Assembly (NCBI GenBank): GCA_019649035.1
Contig: BMAT01011183.1
Coordinates: forward strand, 80,917-103,316
Source: Elysia marginata
Lineage: Eukaryota > Mollusca > Gastropoda > Plakobranchidae
Length of the DNA: 22,400 bases
Reading direction: 5' to 3'
Shown here one piece after another: positions 1 through 9,716 of this stretch. The notes beneath the pieces were generated by a model. The model was not told the DNA's origin and ran no database searches. It saw only the letters and a program-made list of their open reading frames with translations. How positions within the stretch are numbered: position 1 is the stretch's first letter; each line of letters starts with the position of its first letter. Made by a program: the position numbers and the translations under genes.

Positions 1-186
1 ATGCCTACCTTTTAAGAACTTAAAAGTAGTCAGAAATTCCTAACCACGTATTAGTTTTAAGAGATTTAAATTGTTCAACTGTCATTGTATCGCAACATAC
101 AGCATGAACTAATAAAAAATGTTATCTAATCATCTAATCAAACCGGGTCACAAAAAGAATAGAAAGCACAGGGAAAAAAAAAAAAG

Positions 187-1408
187 GTGGCGCTTGACGA
201 GAAACTAAGAGAGGAACAAGCAGGTTTTAAAAAAGGTAAATCATGTGCAGACCAAATAGCAACACTTCGCATCATCGTGGAGCAATCGTTCGGGTGGAAC
301 TCAACTCTGTATGTAAACGTTGTTGACTTTAAGAAGGCGTTTCACAAAGTGGACCTGGAATGTTTATGGAAATTTTTTAAACATTTTGGAGTCCGCAGAT
401 GTTAACAGTCCTAATAAGCAAAACGTATGACGGCACAACAGCAGGAGTCATTCATGCAGGGGAGTTAATAGATCCCTTCGATGTTAAGAGTGGAGTAAGA
501 CACGTCTGCCTCTTATCAATATTTCTATTCCTGCTTGCTGTTGTCTACATCATGAGAAGAGCTACTGAGGGGAAACAACAGGGAATTCAATGGACAAGTC
601 AACTCGATGACTTAGACTTTGCTGATGATATTGCGTTGCTCTCCCACAATCACCAACAAATGCAAGAGAAAACTGCCATCCTGAACACAACTTCAAAAAG
701 TCTAGGACTTAAGATTAATAAAAACAAGACAAAATTCTAAGACTAAAAACTAATAACATTAGACCAGTTACAGTGGAGGGTGAGAAATTAGAGGATGTTG
801 ACAGTTTCACTGACCTAGAAAGTACCATCAACAAAGATGGAGGAGTAGAGGAAGACGTAAACAAACGGATACAGGAAACCCGCCAAGCCTCCTCGGGGCT
901 GAAGAAGATATGGTCGAGCAAGATCATTGAGGAAAGGACAAAGAGCAAAATCTCTAACTCAAATGTGAAGGCAGTCCTATTCTACGGAACAGACACATGG
1001 CGAACCAACAAGACAACACTTCAGAGACTACAGTCCTTGAGCGACAGATGTATGAGACGTATCATCAGCATACACTGGCCGGAAATCATCAGTAATACCG
1101 GCTTGTGGGAAAGAGCCCAGCAACAACCAATGAAGGGGGAGATGAGGAGAAGAAAGTGAAGATGAATTGGGCACACTTTAAAGAAACCAAGTCTATGCAT
1201 TACAAGGCATAGCTTAGTATGGAACCTACAGGACCGCAGAGCCAGAGGGAGGCCAAAAATCACTTGGAGGAGAGGAACAGAGGCTGAGATGGCATCTGTA
1301 GAGAAGACATGGTAAGAAATGGAAGAGATAGCACAAGATAGAATGGTGTGGAGGACCTTTTTGGCGGCCTGTGCTTCCCGGGGAGCTGACAGAAGAAGAA
1401 GAAGATCA
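187..1408 (+). pseudogene. RTE-like LINE reverse transcriptase, 5'-truncated and broken
   Basis: Three frames together cover the C-terminal two thirds of a non-LTR retrotransposon reverse transcriptase. They contain EEQAGFKKGKSCADQIATLR, then VDFKKAFHKVD, then the catalytic box as FADDIAL, then LFYGTDTWRTN and the C-terminal WRTFLAACASRG. Single-base deletions shift the frame near 397 and near 734. Stops at 1157, 1163 (both TGA, probably former TGG) and 1313 break the C-terminal part. The usual RQGC motif is degraded to RHVC. The copy ends in a short run of AGA triplets near 1392-1405, a 3' end typical of RTE-clade elements. It sits antisense in gene B. Clade assignment is moderate. Confidence 0.85.
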
Positions 1409-1589
1409 TTTTTATGTATTATCTAAAGCATCCTATTTCCTTCTTGTTATGATTATACTCCATGTTCGTATAAAATTTTGAAAAAAAAAAACGAAAAGTT
1501 TTTCTCTCTTCCACTCAAAAAAAAAAAATTAAGCTAACAGAGGTGTGAGATCTCGAAAGCAGCATATAAAAGTTAGAATATCAACCTAC

Positions 1590-1697
1590 TTTGGTGAGAA
1601 CATGCCCCTGTAACATGATGGCAAGTAGATATCTCAGAACCACACCTCAAATAACAGGATTCTCTACACGCATGTCCGTATGATCCTTCATGGCACT
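1590..1697 (-). CDS. Gene B exon 3: shortened EGF-like repeat
   Basis: After the acceptor TTCTTCAACAG the frame reads CHEGSYGHAC, SCYLRC, then TCHHVTGAC and SHQ, which aligns with the first six cysteines of the family repeat. A stop comes seven codons beyond AC, and the last two cysteines are missing. A GT (CAAA then GTAGGT) lies in exactly phase 1, so a 108-nt exon would still splice in frame and give a six-cysteine repeat. It could instead be a decaying exon. Confidence 0.55.
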
Positions 1698-3836
1698 CTG
1701 TTGAAGAAAGTTTATCAATTATAAGATATAGCACATTCTAAAACTATAATATTACATCCATTACGCTTATTACAAAAGCGATTTAAATATTTTAATTAGC
1801 AGATTCAAATACGAACAACGGACACCAATGAGGTTAAACCATGATTATGCGTGACTTGTCTTTTTCAATGTTTTATAGGAATAGATCAAGAAATGAGAAA
1901 CGCAGAATCTGACAAACTAAGAGTACATACATAGTAAATTCATAGTTTTCTGGACAATTTGTACCTTTTTGTTCTCTCATCATGTTCTGGGCTTACAAAA
2001 ATACGAGATTAGAAGAAAATACAAAAAAAGTTTATTATGAATTCTAGAAGTGTCACAGACACCAGAAATAATAATCGAGTAAACGAATAAAACTCCTGAT
2101 GCGAGACTTGTGAGTTCTTTTAAAATCTTGAAAACGTGAAAAGTCGTGTGAAGAACGTAGAAAATAAGTTTATTCAACTCAAAATGAAGAAATCAACACG
2201 AAACAGTATTCACATCCAGCAGCAGTCGAAAATAATAACAGTGGAATTGCCAATGTCCAGCATAAACAAATCGTAGATCTAACTTTTGCTCAAAACTGCT
2301 CACTCTCTGTTAATCCAGTATTCTATCTTCTCCGTCGTCTCTGAGTCTCTCTCTCTCTGTCTTCTCGGTCTCTTCTCTCCTTATCAACCACGCGAGCTCT
2401 ATTTATAAGCAAAACACACAACTCGAAATAACACACTATTTCTGGGAATTTCCCGAAAATTCTACGCTTTACAAGAAAGGTGAAAAAGGCGTGGCCTAAT
2501 ACGGCAGCGACACCCAATCGCGAGCCAAGTTAAAAATAGGTCGCCGGTCATCAAACATTATGTAAATTAACCGGAAGATAGTAATCTAGATAAATCCAGA
2601 AGACTAGATCTACAAAACTAATAATAGGCGATCGTTCTAGATTTTAATGAGTTATGAAATCCGTAAGTTACTTATAACTACGAATGCTTAACACATTCCA
2701 TTAAGGAAATAAGCGTAGCCTTAATCTAGGTCTACACTGTACATAGCATGATTAAGGAACTAGACCAAAACAATGTCTAACTTCGTTACAAGAAGCAAAC
2801 GCTGACTTAAGTAAGACTGTGATAAAAAGTCGTGATTCTGTCGCTTGTATGCAGGACAAAGTATTAAAAGGAAGAGCACAGCAAATCAGACTTTTTTTTT
2901 TAAACGGGCTTTATCCCACACCACTTTCAACCAATTTATCATGGAATTTTGTAAACATGAAATCTAAAAAGCCCGCACGTATTAAAAGGACTGAACGGAA
3001 ATGATTTTGAAGATAACAATCTCTATACTTCTTAGTAAATCCATTAAAAAGTATTCCAAAGCATTGAAATGTAATCATTGTCACAATTATATTTTTACTT
3101 ATGTCTTTTCCCGCGAATACTTTGTCCATCATCACAAATGAAAGATTTACGACTTTTTGTTTCACAGCCTCCAGTTTTAAAAAATTTCTAAGCACACGGC
3201 AGCTGCACCGGCTGTGTCCGCTGATTGTCGGTTCCGCGATTAAACAGCCCAGCCAAAAGTGCCAAACCTATCAGGTAAAAAAAAATTATTACCCTGTGCG
3301 TGTTAGTACCTAATTCTGGACAATAAGTAAAAGAAATTAAAAAGTTAATGATTAAAGATACCCATCCAAATGGAAAAACAAGACTTGCGAAAGAAAAACA
3401 TGAACAATACTTGGTAAATACGGCTATATGAAATCGGAGGACGTAAAAACCTAGCCAGCATTTTAACATGATCGAAGCTGAAGAACATAGATTTACACTG
3501 AATGTAACCGTTAAGCGTGACTAAACGTCTCTAATAAAAAGGACAAACGTACCGATGTGACAGAAATGGCCCTGGTAGCCTGGGAGGCATCCATCGGTAC
3601 ATAAGCCAGAAACAGGATGACAATTGTTGTTAAAACAGTTCACATGGCAGGTATTCTTACACTCATGTCCATATCTTCCCTTTCGACACTCTGTAAAGTA
3701 GTTTTCTGTCAGCTTTTGTCTCTTATTAAGAGCATAAAAACTTTCTATTAACACAAAAATATTATAATTATTATAGACAGTAAATGAAAGGGACAAATAA
3801 ATAATTAAGTTTTTATTTCTGTCGATGCTGCTGCTG

Positions 3837-3872
<36 letters not shown>

Positions 3873-4617
3873 TACTACTACTACTACTACTAGGCCTACT
3901 ACTAATACTACTTCTACTACAACTAGAATAAATAGTAAAGGCAAACAGTACTGATAAAATGTACAAGGCATAAATTAGGCAGTGGATTAAAATCAGAAGG
4001 TCCAGAGTTTATTGTCTTAGGTATCATTAAAATCTTTGATTTATTATAGTTTTGACACCCATTGCCTTGCCTCTGAGAGATACAGATTATACCATGTCAC
4101 CGCTAAGCTTCTTATATAATAATTTTTGTGCCGGAGGTCTGCGTTTAGTCTCTCTATGTCTTACTATGTGACCAACTTAAACTGGAGGATCTCAATCGCA
4201 CCGAAGGCAATCATTGTATCTGGAAGCGCACCAACATTTAGACAGAGAGCAAATGATAATATTTTAATGTATGCCAAAAAAAAATAAAAACTGTAACCAT
4301 TCGAATAAAAAGTGGAGGCATCCACGGCGCACTAATTTAGTAATTATTAAAAGAAATGCCTATATAGAATGAAAGTAGTAGTAGATAGAAGTAGGCTTGA
4401 AACGCACTTTAACCTATTGATGTAACAGCAAAGATGTGGGCACAGCACCTAAGTCAGCAAATTCAATGTGAACTAACAGAGATAAGTCATCTACGCACCT
4501 GAGCTTGAGCACTCCGAAACAAAACCCAATGTTAGTATCATTAACGTGGCAACGATAATCGAAAACTCCATAAGTGCTGCATGGATTCGAAAACTCCATA
4601 AGCGCTGCATGGATTCT
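1590..4617 (-). CDS. Gene B: second multi-EGF receptor gene, 5' part
   Basis: Three exons on the minus strand form the start of a second family member: a signal-peptide exon ending in phase 1 (4499), a full EGF exon (3690-3553) and a short EGF exon (1697-1590). The phases match throughout, and joining the first two gives Glu-Cys, the usual start of a repeat. Gene B lies downstream of gene A in the same orientation, so the two look like tandem paralogues. The rest of the gene is left of the window. If the last exon is not real, gene B could be a decaying copy. Confidence 0.68.
2051..2598 (-). mobile_element. Probable solo LTR (Ty3/gypsy-type)
   Basis: Read on the minus strand, this 548-bp block starts TGGATT and ends GTGACA. 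It is flanked by CTTC on both sides (2599-2602 and 2047-2050), a possible 4-bp target duplication. Inside are a TATA box (TATAAAT, 2406-2400), a purine-rich GA stretch about 30-70 nt downstream and AATAAA (2174-2169), in the order expected for U3-R-U5. I see no gag/pol, primer-binding site or second LTR beside it. The borders are inferred; the TATA-to-AATAAA arrangement is seen directly. Confidence 0.45.
2334..2380. repeat. CT-rich low-complexity tract
   Basis: A (TC)n-like stretch in the leader region of the probable LTR. It explains the arginine/glutamate-rich open frame on the minus strand here, which is not a gene. Confidence 0.8.
2815..2865 (+). repeat. Dispersed ~52-bp repeat, copy 1
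   Basis: Shares the core CTTGTATGCAGGACAAAGTATT (in part) and the upstream CTGTGATAAAAAGTCGT with two minus-strand copies at 3169-3116 and 15816-15767. Similarity was judged by eye, with gaps. The origin is unknown. Confidence 0.45.
3116..3169 (-). repeat. Dispersed ~52-bp repeat, copy 2
   Basis: Inverted relative to the copy at 2815-2865, about 250 bp apart. On the minus strand it runs from GGCTGTGAAAC to GGACAAAGTATT. It lies between gene B exons 2 and 3, where a conceptual reading GC-x9-C faintly recalls the end of an EGF repeat; that is not strong enough to call an exon. Confidence 0.45.
3553..3690 (-). CDS. Gene B exon 2: EGF-like repeat
   Basis: A 138-nt phase 1-1 exon of 45 codons with eight cysteines: CRKGRYGHEC, NTCHVNC, then GCLPGYQGHFC. 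The acceptor is ACTTTACAG and the donor ATCG then GTACGT. Compared with gene A it lacks two residues in the loop after the fourth cysteine (FNNN in place of AGxxxx). The GYQG turn is intact and the frame undamaged. Confidence 0.8.
3838..3925. repeat. (TAC)n microsatellite
   Basis: About 28 imperfect TAC triplets, preceded by a few CTG triplets (3826-3836), in intron 1 of gene B. Confidence 0.95.
3926..4498. other. Gene B intron 1 remainder, nothing recognised
   Basis: Intronic sequence between the signal-peptide exon and the first EGF exon. I see no further exon or transposon protein in it. Confidence 0.5.
4499..4617 (-). CDS. Gene B exon 1: signal peptide
   Basis: From ATG at 4571 the frame reads MEFSIIVATLMILTLG and on to FVSECSSS, ending at a donor TCAG then GTGCGT in phase 1. 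The short N-region, the hydrophobic core of about 14 residues and the small polar residues after it are typical of a cleaved signal peptide, as expected for the first coding exon of a secreted or type I protein. An in-frame ATG at 4610 would add 13 residues. The sequence around both ATGs is a 28-bp tandem duplication. CTTTTCAG just before 4617 looks like an acceptor, so an upstream non-coding exon is possible. Confidence 0.62.
4557..4612 (-). repeat. 28-bp tandem duplication at gene B start codon
   Basis: Two adjacent copies (4557-4584 and 4585-4612) match at 26 of 28 positions. Each contains CATGCAGC and ATGGAGTTTTCG. Because 28 is not a multiple of three, the upstream ATGGAG lies out of frame with the downstream one, while ATGCAG of the upstream copy is in frame with the signal peptide. 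Confidence 0.9.
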
Positions 4618-4682
4618 CTGAAAAGCAGATTTTTCTCCTTACCTCAAAAGGAGGTTGCCCGGCCAGTGAGCTAATGCTTAAA

Positions 4683-4690
4683 TCTTATAC
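4683..4690 (-). promoter_or_regulatory. TATA-like box upstream of gene B
   Basis: GTATAAGA on the minus strand lies about 80 nt before the first in-frame ATG of gene B (4610). The spacing suits a core promoter with a short leader, but the acceptor-like site near 4617 argues for an upstream non-coding exon instead. Confidence 0.2.
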
Positions 4691-4699
4691 TCAGATTAT

Positions 4700-6350
4700 T
4701 TCAATAAAAAAAGCTTAACAATTTCTAGAGGTGGTATATCATCAAAAAAATCCAATTTAGTAATAGATACCAAGGGAACAAAATCTAGCTATTAATAATT
4801 GCGGCTAAATATGGCCAGATATTGGTGTAAAATATCGAAGGAATTTTAGACTTAAAACATTGTGCGTTAACAAACAAAAGAAAATGTGAAATAAAGATCC
4901 CTGCCAGCACATTCCTTTCTCACGATTTACGACCCGCGTGCCACAGAAAATAACCTCGGAATACGTTAGTCGTATGTCGTACTTCGGTGCTAGTTTTCTA
5001 CTTCTCTCTTGAACAACTCATTTGCACACGAAAGTCGACATCTTTTTTACGTTTCCACGAAGATTGACTCAAGTTTGATCAAAATTGAAGACTTCCAACC
5101 AACTTTTTTTAACCATGGAAGTAAAAGAAAATGTATTATTTTACCTTTAACTGACATATCAAGGAACAAGAATAGTTTAAAAAGAGAAAATGGTAAACAT
5201 TAAAGACTAAAATATTTTACTTCGACAACAGTTTTTGAGAAGCAAAGATTTTCATACGGTTTGTTTTGTTTAATGTGCCTGACATAAAAAATGCAGCCCT
5301 TTTGTTTTCCCGAAAATTTCATTGACTATAATTGAAATACATTCGTTTTAGAGGGCCTATAAAAGTGTACAGTTAAGAAAACCTATTCTTTTATTCCTAC
5401 ATAATCAAAAAGACAAATGTTTAAAAAAATGGAGAATTAATGAAAAGTATGTATTTAAAGATGAATGAAGCATAATGACAAAATGACAGAGGTGGGGGTG
5501 ATGGGTATAATGGAGGTATATAAAATAACCGTTATCCATGTTTCAACACCTATGGAAAAATGTGAAAAGAAACAAGATTAAATCAAATACCATAGACAAA
5601 CATATGTACCAACGGAAACATAACTATAAAATACGGCGGTGTTTACATTTAAGAGTGTAAAGGTATATAGATAGTTAGGTGGATAGACGGACCACAAGTA
5701 AAATAAACCAAAAGATAGGTATGAATTTAGGCTGTACTTATAAGAATGAGAAGTAACCAATGGAATAGCACGAGAGAATGAGATAAAGTCTTCTAAAATG
5801 GGAGACCCCTTATTTTCTTGCCGAAGTGTATTACGGCCTAAATTTTATTGATTCATTTTTAGCAAATTTGTATGTAACACAATATAATAAATTTTTCAGT
5901 TGTAAGCTCATTCTAAACCCATGGTCAGTGGGTAAACGGTAGGCAGATTTTAATTCAGCAAAATAAATCAGATGCGCATTAGAATCTAGATAACCAAATT
6001 TGCATATTTTGGCACCAATAGACTTCAAAATTAAATAAAGTAAAGGAACAGTGCCCTCCAGAACAGCTTAGAGGACTTTGCGTCTTTATCATTACCTGTC
6101 TGTTGACTTTAACAACCTGAGGCAAAATCAAATAGATTGTGTGTTTAGGAAAACTACACCGGATAATGGCGCTGAGTGTTTTAGAGAAAACGTTTGACAG
6201 TTAAGAAGGAATGGCACGAAAAGTAGACCGAAGGAAGCACAGAGCAATGAAGTTATGCGCTAAATATATAAACACAGTAAAAACGACGTAGGGTATTTGA
6301 TATTATCACCATGTCAGGTTTGCGTGTGCTTACCTATTCAATAATGTAGC
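4700..6350. other. Intergenic, no gene recognised
   Basis: AT-rich sequence upstream of gene B. Open frames at 5009-5203, 5578-5760 and 5831-6028 are short, compositionally ordinary and match no family I know. I find no EGF exon or transposase motif here. Confidence 0.5.
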
Positions 6351-6354
6351 TCAC

Positions 6355-6575
6355 TACCACCACCACCACCACCAAACCTCTCTCTATCACTCATCTTTAT
6401 ATACCCATCTTTCTCTCTTGCTCCCTTTTCTTTTTATCACAGTCGTTTTGCCTTTCCAATTTTCTTTTTCTTTGTTTAAATCCATCTATATATCTATCTA
6501 TCTGTTCTTTGAACGGGAAAATTTGTATGCAGAGAATTTGATGTAGGATGAAGAGAGAAGAGAGAGACAGGGTAT
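6355..6575. repeat. Cluster of simple repeats: (CAC)n, CT-rich, (ATCT)n
   Basis: Contains (CAC)n at about 6355-6374, CT-rich sequence to about 6475, a short (ATCT)n near 6483-6503 and a GA-rich run near 6550-6570. The Helitron homology stops abruptly where this low-complexity block begins. Confidence 0.85.
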
Positions 6576-6576
6576 A

Positions 6577-8149
6577 ATAAATCTTTTCAAACATATAGCG
6601 GAACCTCCAGTGTATGATGAAGGCAAAATGATTCTCTGGCCGAGATTTTGTGGGTCTGCATTGTCCTGGTGTGATATGGCATCCGGCAATTCACCATAAC
6701 GGGTCTGCCCTCAGCTTACCCTGTTTGTGTCGTAAGTACTGAAGACGACCACGTTCTACTGTACCATAGGCGTCCACACTGAACTGTTCCAGTACTTTTC
6801 TGGTCAACAACATGTAGTTATCAACATTAATCTAGAAATGGAAGCCACAGTACTAAAATTAGGAAATCTTATGGTTGCTTGAAAGTTTTAACAGAAGGCT
6901 TCAGCCATCTGTGCCAAACAGAAAAAGCATGGGATACTATAGAGGGCCATAAGTTTTGTGTAATTCAATGATGCGTCTACACTCATTGCTTATTGTGTGC
7001 AAAACAGTATCTCTTTGTCCTACAGGATCATTTGGCTGCTGAACGGCAATACCATTTGAGGTTGGTGCATTGTATCTTCTTTCGTGTTCTCCAGACGGCC
7101 TAGCATTCTCACTGATTACTATGACATATGAATCATAACAGTTGCGGGCAAAGTCATAGGCAAACATAAACTCACTAATATATCGATGGTGTTGATGTAG
7201 CATAATTATCCTGCACATCTGCGAGAATACTGTACTCCAGTCCTTGAAAAAGGCTCTTTCTTCGTTTACTTCAGTCCTTAATATAGGCTCTTTCTTCGTT
7301 TACTTCAGTCCCTGAAATAGGCTCTTTCTTCGTTTACTTCAGACCTTGAAATAGGCTCTTTCTTCGTTTACTTCAGTCCTTAAAATAGGCTCTTTAATCG
7401 TTTATTTCAGTCCTTGAAATAGGCTCTTTAATCGTTTATTTCAGTCCTTGAAATAGGCTCTTTCTTCGTTTACTTCAGTCCTTGAAATAGGCTCTTTCTT
7501 CGTTTACTTCAGACCTTGAAATAGGCTCTTTCTTCGTTTACTCCAGTCCTTGAAATAGGCTCTTTAATCGTTTATTTCAGTCCTTGAAATAGGCTTTTTC
7601 TTCGTTTACTTCAGTCCTTGAAATAGGCTCTCTGTACTGTGTACCGCTCCTCCACTGTCCATAAAGTAGACTTGTATGAACGAATGCTGATTTTGAGAAA
7701 TTTGAAGGAGAGAACCAATTCCATGATATACTTGTTCTTGGACCCAGAACAGCGGATTCCATCCATTTCGATTAGCACCCTGTATCCCATTGACATCAAC
7801 TGAAAACAATTGTTGTAATTTCATGATTTATATTTTCTAGGAAACGGGTGAAAGGTGCAGAATCTCCGGAGAGAGGGGTTTTGGAAAGATCTGCAGACAC
7901 ATTAACTTTACCATTGCCACATCATAAATGCTTGACTCATAAGTAAAGATAGTGTGCACAATGTGTGCTCAGTTCCCAATTGTAGCACTCATATCTAAAT
8001 GAATTCAAATTATAAAGAAATGCTTTTGGTATTTGCTCTGCTGCGTCTACTCCTTTGTCAGTTTGTATTTCTGCCTTAGTTTTTTTTTGATTTAACGTTT
8101 TTGTTGGTCTTGGTCTAACTGCACATGAACTTCGTCTCTTCCGAGGCAG
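6577..8149 (-). pseudogene. Helitron Rep/helicase N-terminal remnant
   Basis: Pieces in several minus-strand frames line up in the order of the Helitron_like_N region. From 8149: PRKRRSSCAVRPRPTK (first codon CTG, perhaps a former ATG), then GNGKVNVSADL, then SGDSAPFTRFLENI. From about 7820: NYNNCFQLMSMG, then VYHGIGSLLQ and FIQVYFMDS. From 7218: LHQHHRYISEF, HERRYNAPTSNG, RDTVLH and LHKTYGPL, then TAG and YPMLF. From about 6823: QFSVDAYGTVERGRLQYLR. From 6690: DPQNLGQRIILPSSYTGG, then RYMFEK. At least four in-frame stops and several shifts break it, and a 34-bp minisatellite interrupts it. The HUH and tyrosine Rep motifs and the helicase would follow RYMFEK and are absent, so it is a dead, 3'-truncated copy. 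Related elements in animals carry these motifs in this order. Confidence 0.8.
7235..7636. repeat. 34-bp minisatellite, about 11 units
   Basis: Units begin with GGCTCT at 7252, 7286, 7320, 7354, 7388, 7422, 7456, 7490, 7524, 7558 and 7592, exactly 34 bp apart, with partial units at both ends. Two unit types occur: TCTTCGTTTACTT in units 1-4, 7-9 and 11, and TAATCGTTTATTT in units 5, 6 and 10. On the minus strand the unit contains AGCCTATTTCAAGGACTGAA, which continues the flanking Helitron coding sequence on both sides, so the array arose by expansion inside the element. Confidence 0.95.
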
Positions 8150-9170
8150 GGTGACATTGATAAAGATACAATGTTCACATAATGCAATATAGCATTTACA
8201 GTTTTTTATTGTCTAACTTGAACTGCCTATAATAAGAAATTATTGTTTAAATAATGTCTAAGACTAAATCAGTTTTACTTAAACATGCGGCATGATATAC
8301 CTTCTCTTTAAATTCAAACTGAGAAGTGGGAAGTAATATTTTATATCTTGCTTGGTAGAAAGAAACAAATCAAATAGAAGAAAATTTCAATAAATTATTT
8401 GACGGGTTAACGAACTATACATAGCCATTTCATTTTCAATGCAGTTTAAGATTAGAAAATAGTGAAAAGGCGGTATGTCAAGCAAGAAGAAGACCAAGCC
8501 TAGAGCCAGCATCTTCATCTAACCTTATATAAATTACGCGATGTTTTGATTTTCACTTCTTCGAAACTACTGCAATTAAAAGTAGGCCTAGTTATTATCC
8601 CAGAAGAGGCACAGCACTCTAATATTCACATGCAATCAAGAGGTGTCTTTTCTCCTTCGCACATAAGTTGAAAAGTTGAGTCTAAACATCTTTGTGGCTT
8701 GTGCGTTTTGTTTTGATTGGCTTTCGCTTTCGACCTCAAAGACGGTCTTTTGACTGTTTAAAAAGATGTATATTGCGAAACAAAGCAATATTTGGTTTTA
8801 GATCGTACGATGAAGTTGTAGTAAAAGTTAGAAATTTTATTTATTACGCGCACTCTCTCATATTCAAAGTATTTTTCATTGAAAACCGCATGCGAATCGA
8901 TTATAGTCGATAAAAAACTTTAAAAAAAAACAAAACAAAATGACAACCAATATATTATACCTATCTACCCGTTTATCCATCAATTTTCCCAATATTAACA
9001 AAAGTGCAACGCCTGCCTTCCAGTACAAATATCATTTTCAAAGAACCATTTTCGACCAAACAAAAAGAATATTAACAACTTTCTGGTAAAGCGGCACGGT
9101 AACACAACAGCAACAAAAAGTATATGTCGCGACATTTAAGTCAAATCTAAATTTTCATTACTTTTTCCAA
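8150..9170. other. Intergenic, no gene recognised
   Basis: AT-rich sequence upstream of the Helitron remnant. A 73-codon open frame at 8692-8913 has no recognisable motif. Confidence 0.5.
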
Positions 9171-9177
9171 TGCATTC

Positions 9178-9232
9178 TATATCTATCTGTCTATCTATCC
9201 ATCTATCTATCTTTCTATCTATCTATCTAGAT
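9178..9232. repeat. (TCTA)n microsatellite
   Basis: About 13 imperfect TCTA/ATCT tetramers with single-base variants (TCTG, TCCA, TCTT). Confidence 0.95.
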
Positions 9233-9360
9233 CCTAGGCTTTCATGTCATGAAATACAGTGATGAACTTCTATAAATAGCTTTTTTGTACATTGCAGTCT
9301 AGTCCTACCTTTGTTTGCTACGACACAGTGTTTCTTGCCGTCCGTTAGGTAAGTGCGTCA

Positions 9361-9716
9361 TCAAAGAATTGTTTCTTTACCTTTCCTCGTCAGTCTCGTC
9401 TGTGTCGTCGTCAAGTCGGTTCGCTTCTTTTGCATTAGTAAGGAAATACTTTTCACTGTGCATACATGTCGACAACATTTGCTTTTTGTGTTTAAACTTT
9501 GGTTCTTTGCTAAAGTAAAATATTTTTTGGATAGGCACAGTTTACATTTTTTTGTGGAGTACGCCTTTGACTTTTTTATAATTTCCCATGAATGTTTGAA
9601 TTGTTCTTTATTTTCTTCAAGTTCCCTTACGTGTTCGTTGAGTGCCGTGGCCGACTTTATGTAAGGTAGCCTGACGCTGGACATATATACTAGCCGAATT
9701 GTGCTTTGAATGTATT
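9361..9716 (-). pseudogene. GIY-YIG endonuclease tail of a Penelope-like retroelement
   Basis: From 9716 a frame begins NTFKAQFG; after a stop and a one-base shift it continues as SSVRLPY, STOP-free through SATALNEHVREL, FKHSWEIIKKSKAYS, KKCKLCLSKKYF, SLNTKSK and CCRHVCTVKS to the stop at 9361. The order FK-x-R/Q-F, then LN/SKHVxxL, then xxWxIIKKAxPY, then KKCxLCLxEK and CRH is what I know from the GIY-YIG-bearing C-terminus of Penelope-like elements. The GIY-YIG core and the reverse transcriptase that would precede it are missing; an A/T-rich tract lies there instead. It is a 5'-truncated fragment. Family is judged from memory of motif order, so moderate. Confidence 0.55.

Noticed and set aside
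2323..2517. Arginine-rich minus-strand open frame
   Set aside because: It is the translation of a CT/GA-rich tract inside the probable LTR.
4414..4599. 61-codon minus-strand frame starting MEFSNPC
   Set aside because: It begins in the upstream copy of the 28-bp duplication and is out of frame with the signal peptide; it also reads through the phase-1 donor at 4498. I treat it as a by-product of the duplication.
4618..4642. A 25-nt intron between GTAAGG and TTTTCAG upstream of gene B exon 1
   Set aside because: Too short for normal splicing; more likely only the acceptor is used, or neither.
5831..6028. 65-codon minus-strand open frame
   Set aside because: No motif, no homology I recognise, ordinary base composition and no splice context.
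7235..7636. CRISPR-like regular repeats
   Set aside because: The 34-bp units are head-to-tail with no unique spacers, and the context is animal DNA; it is a minisatellite.
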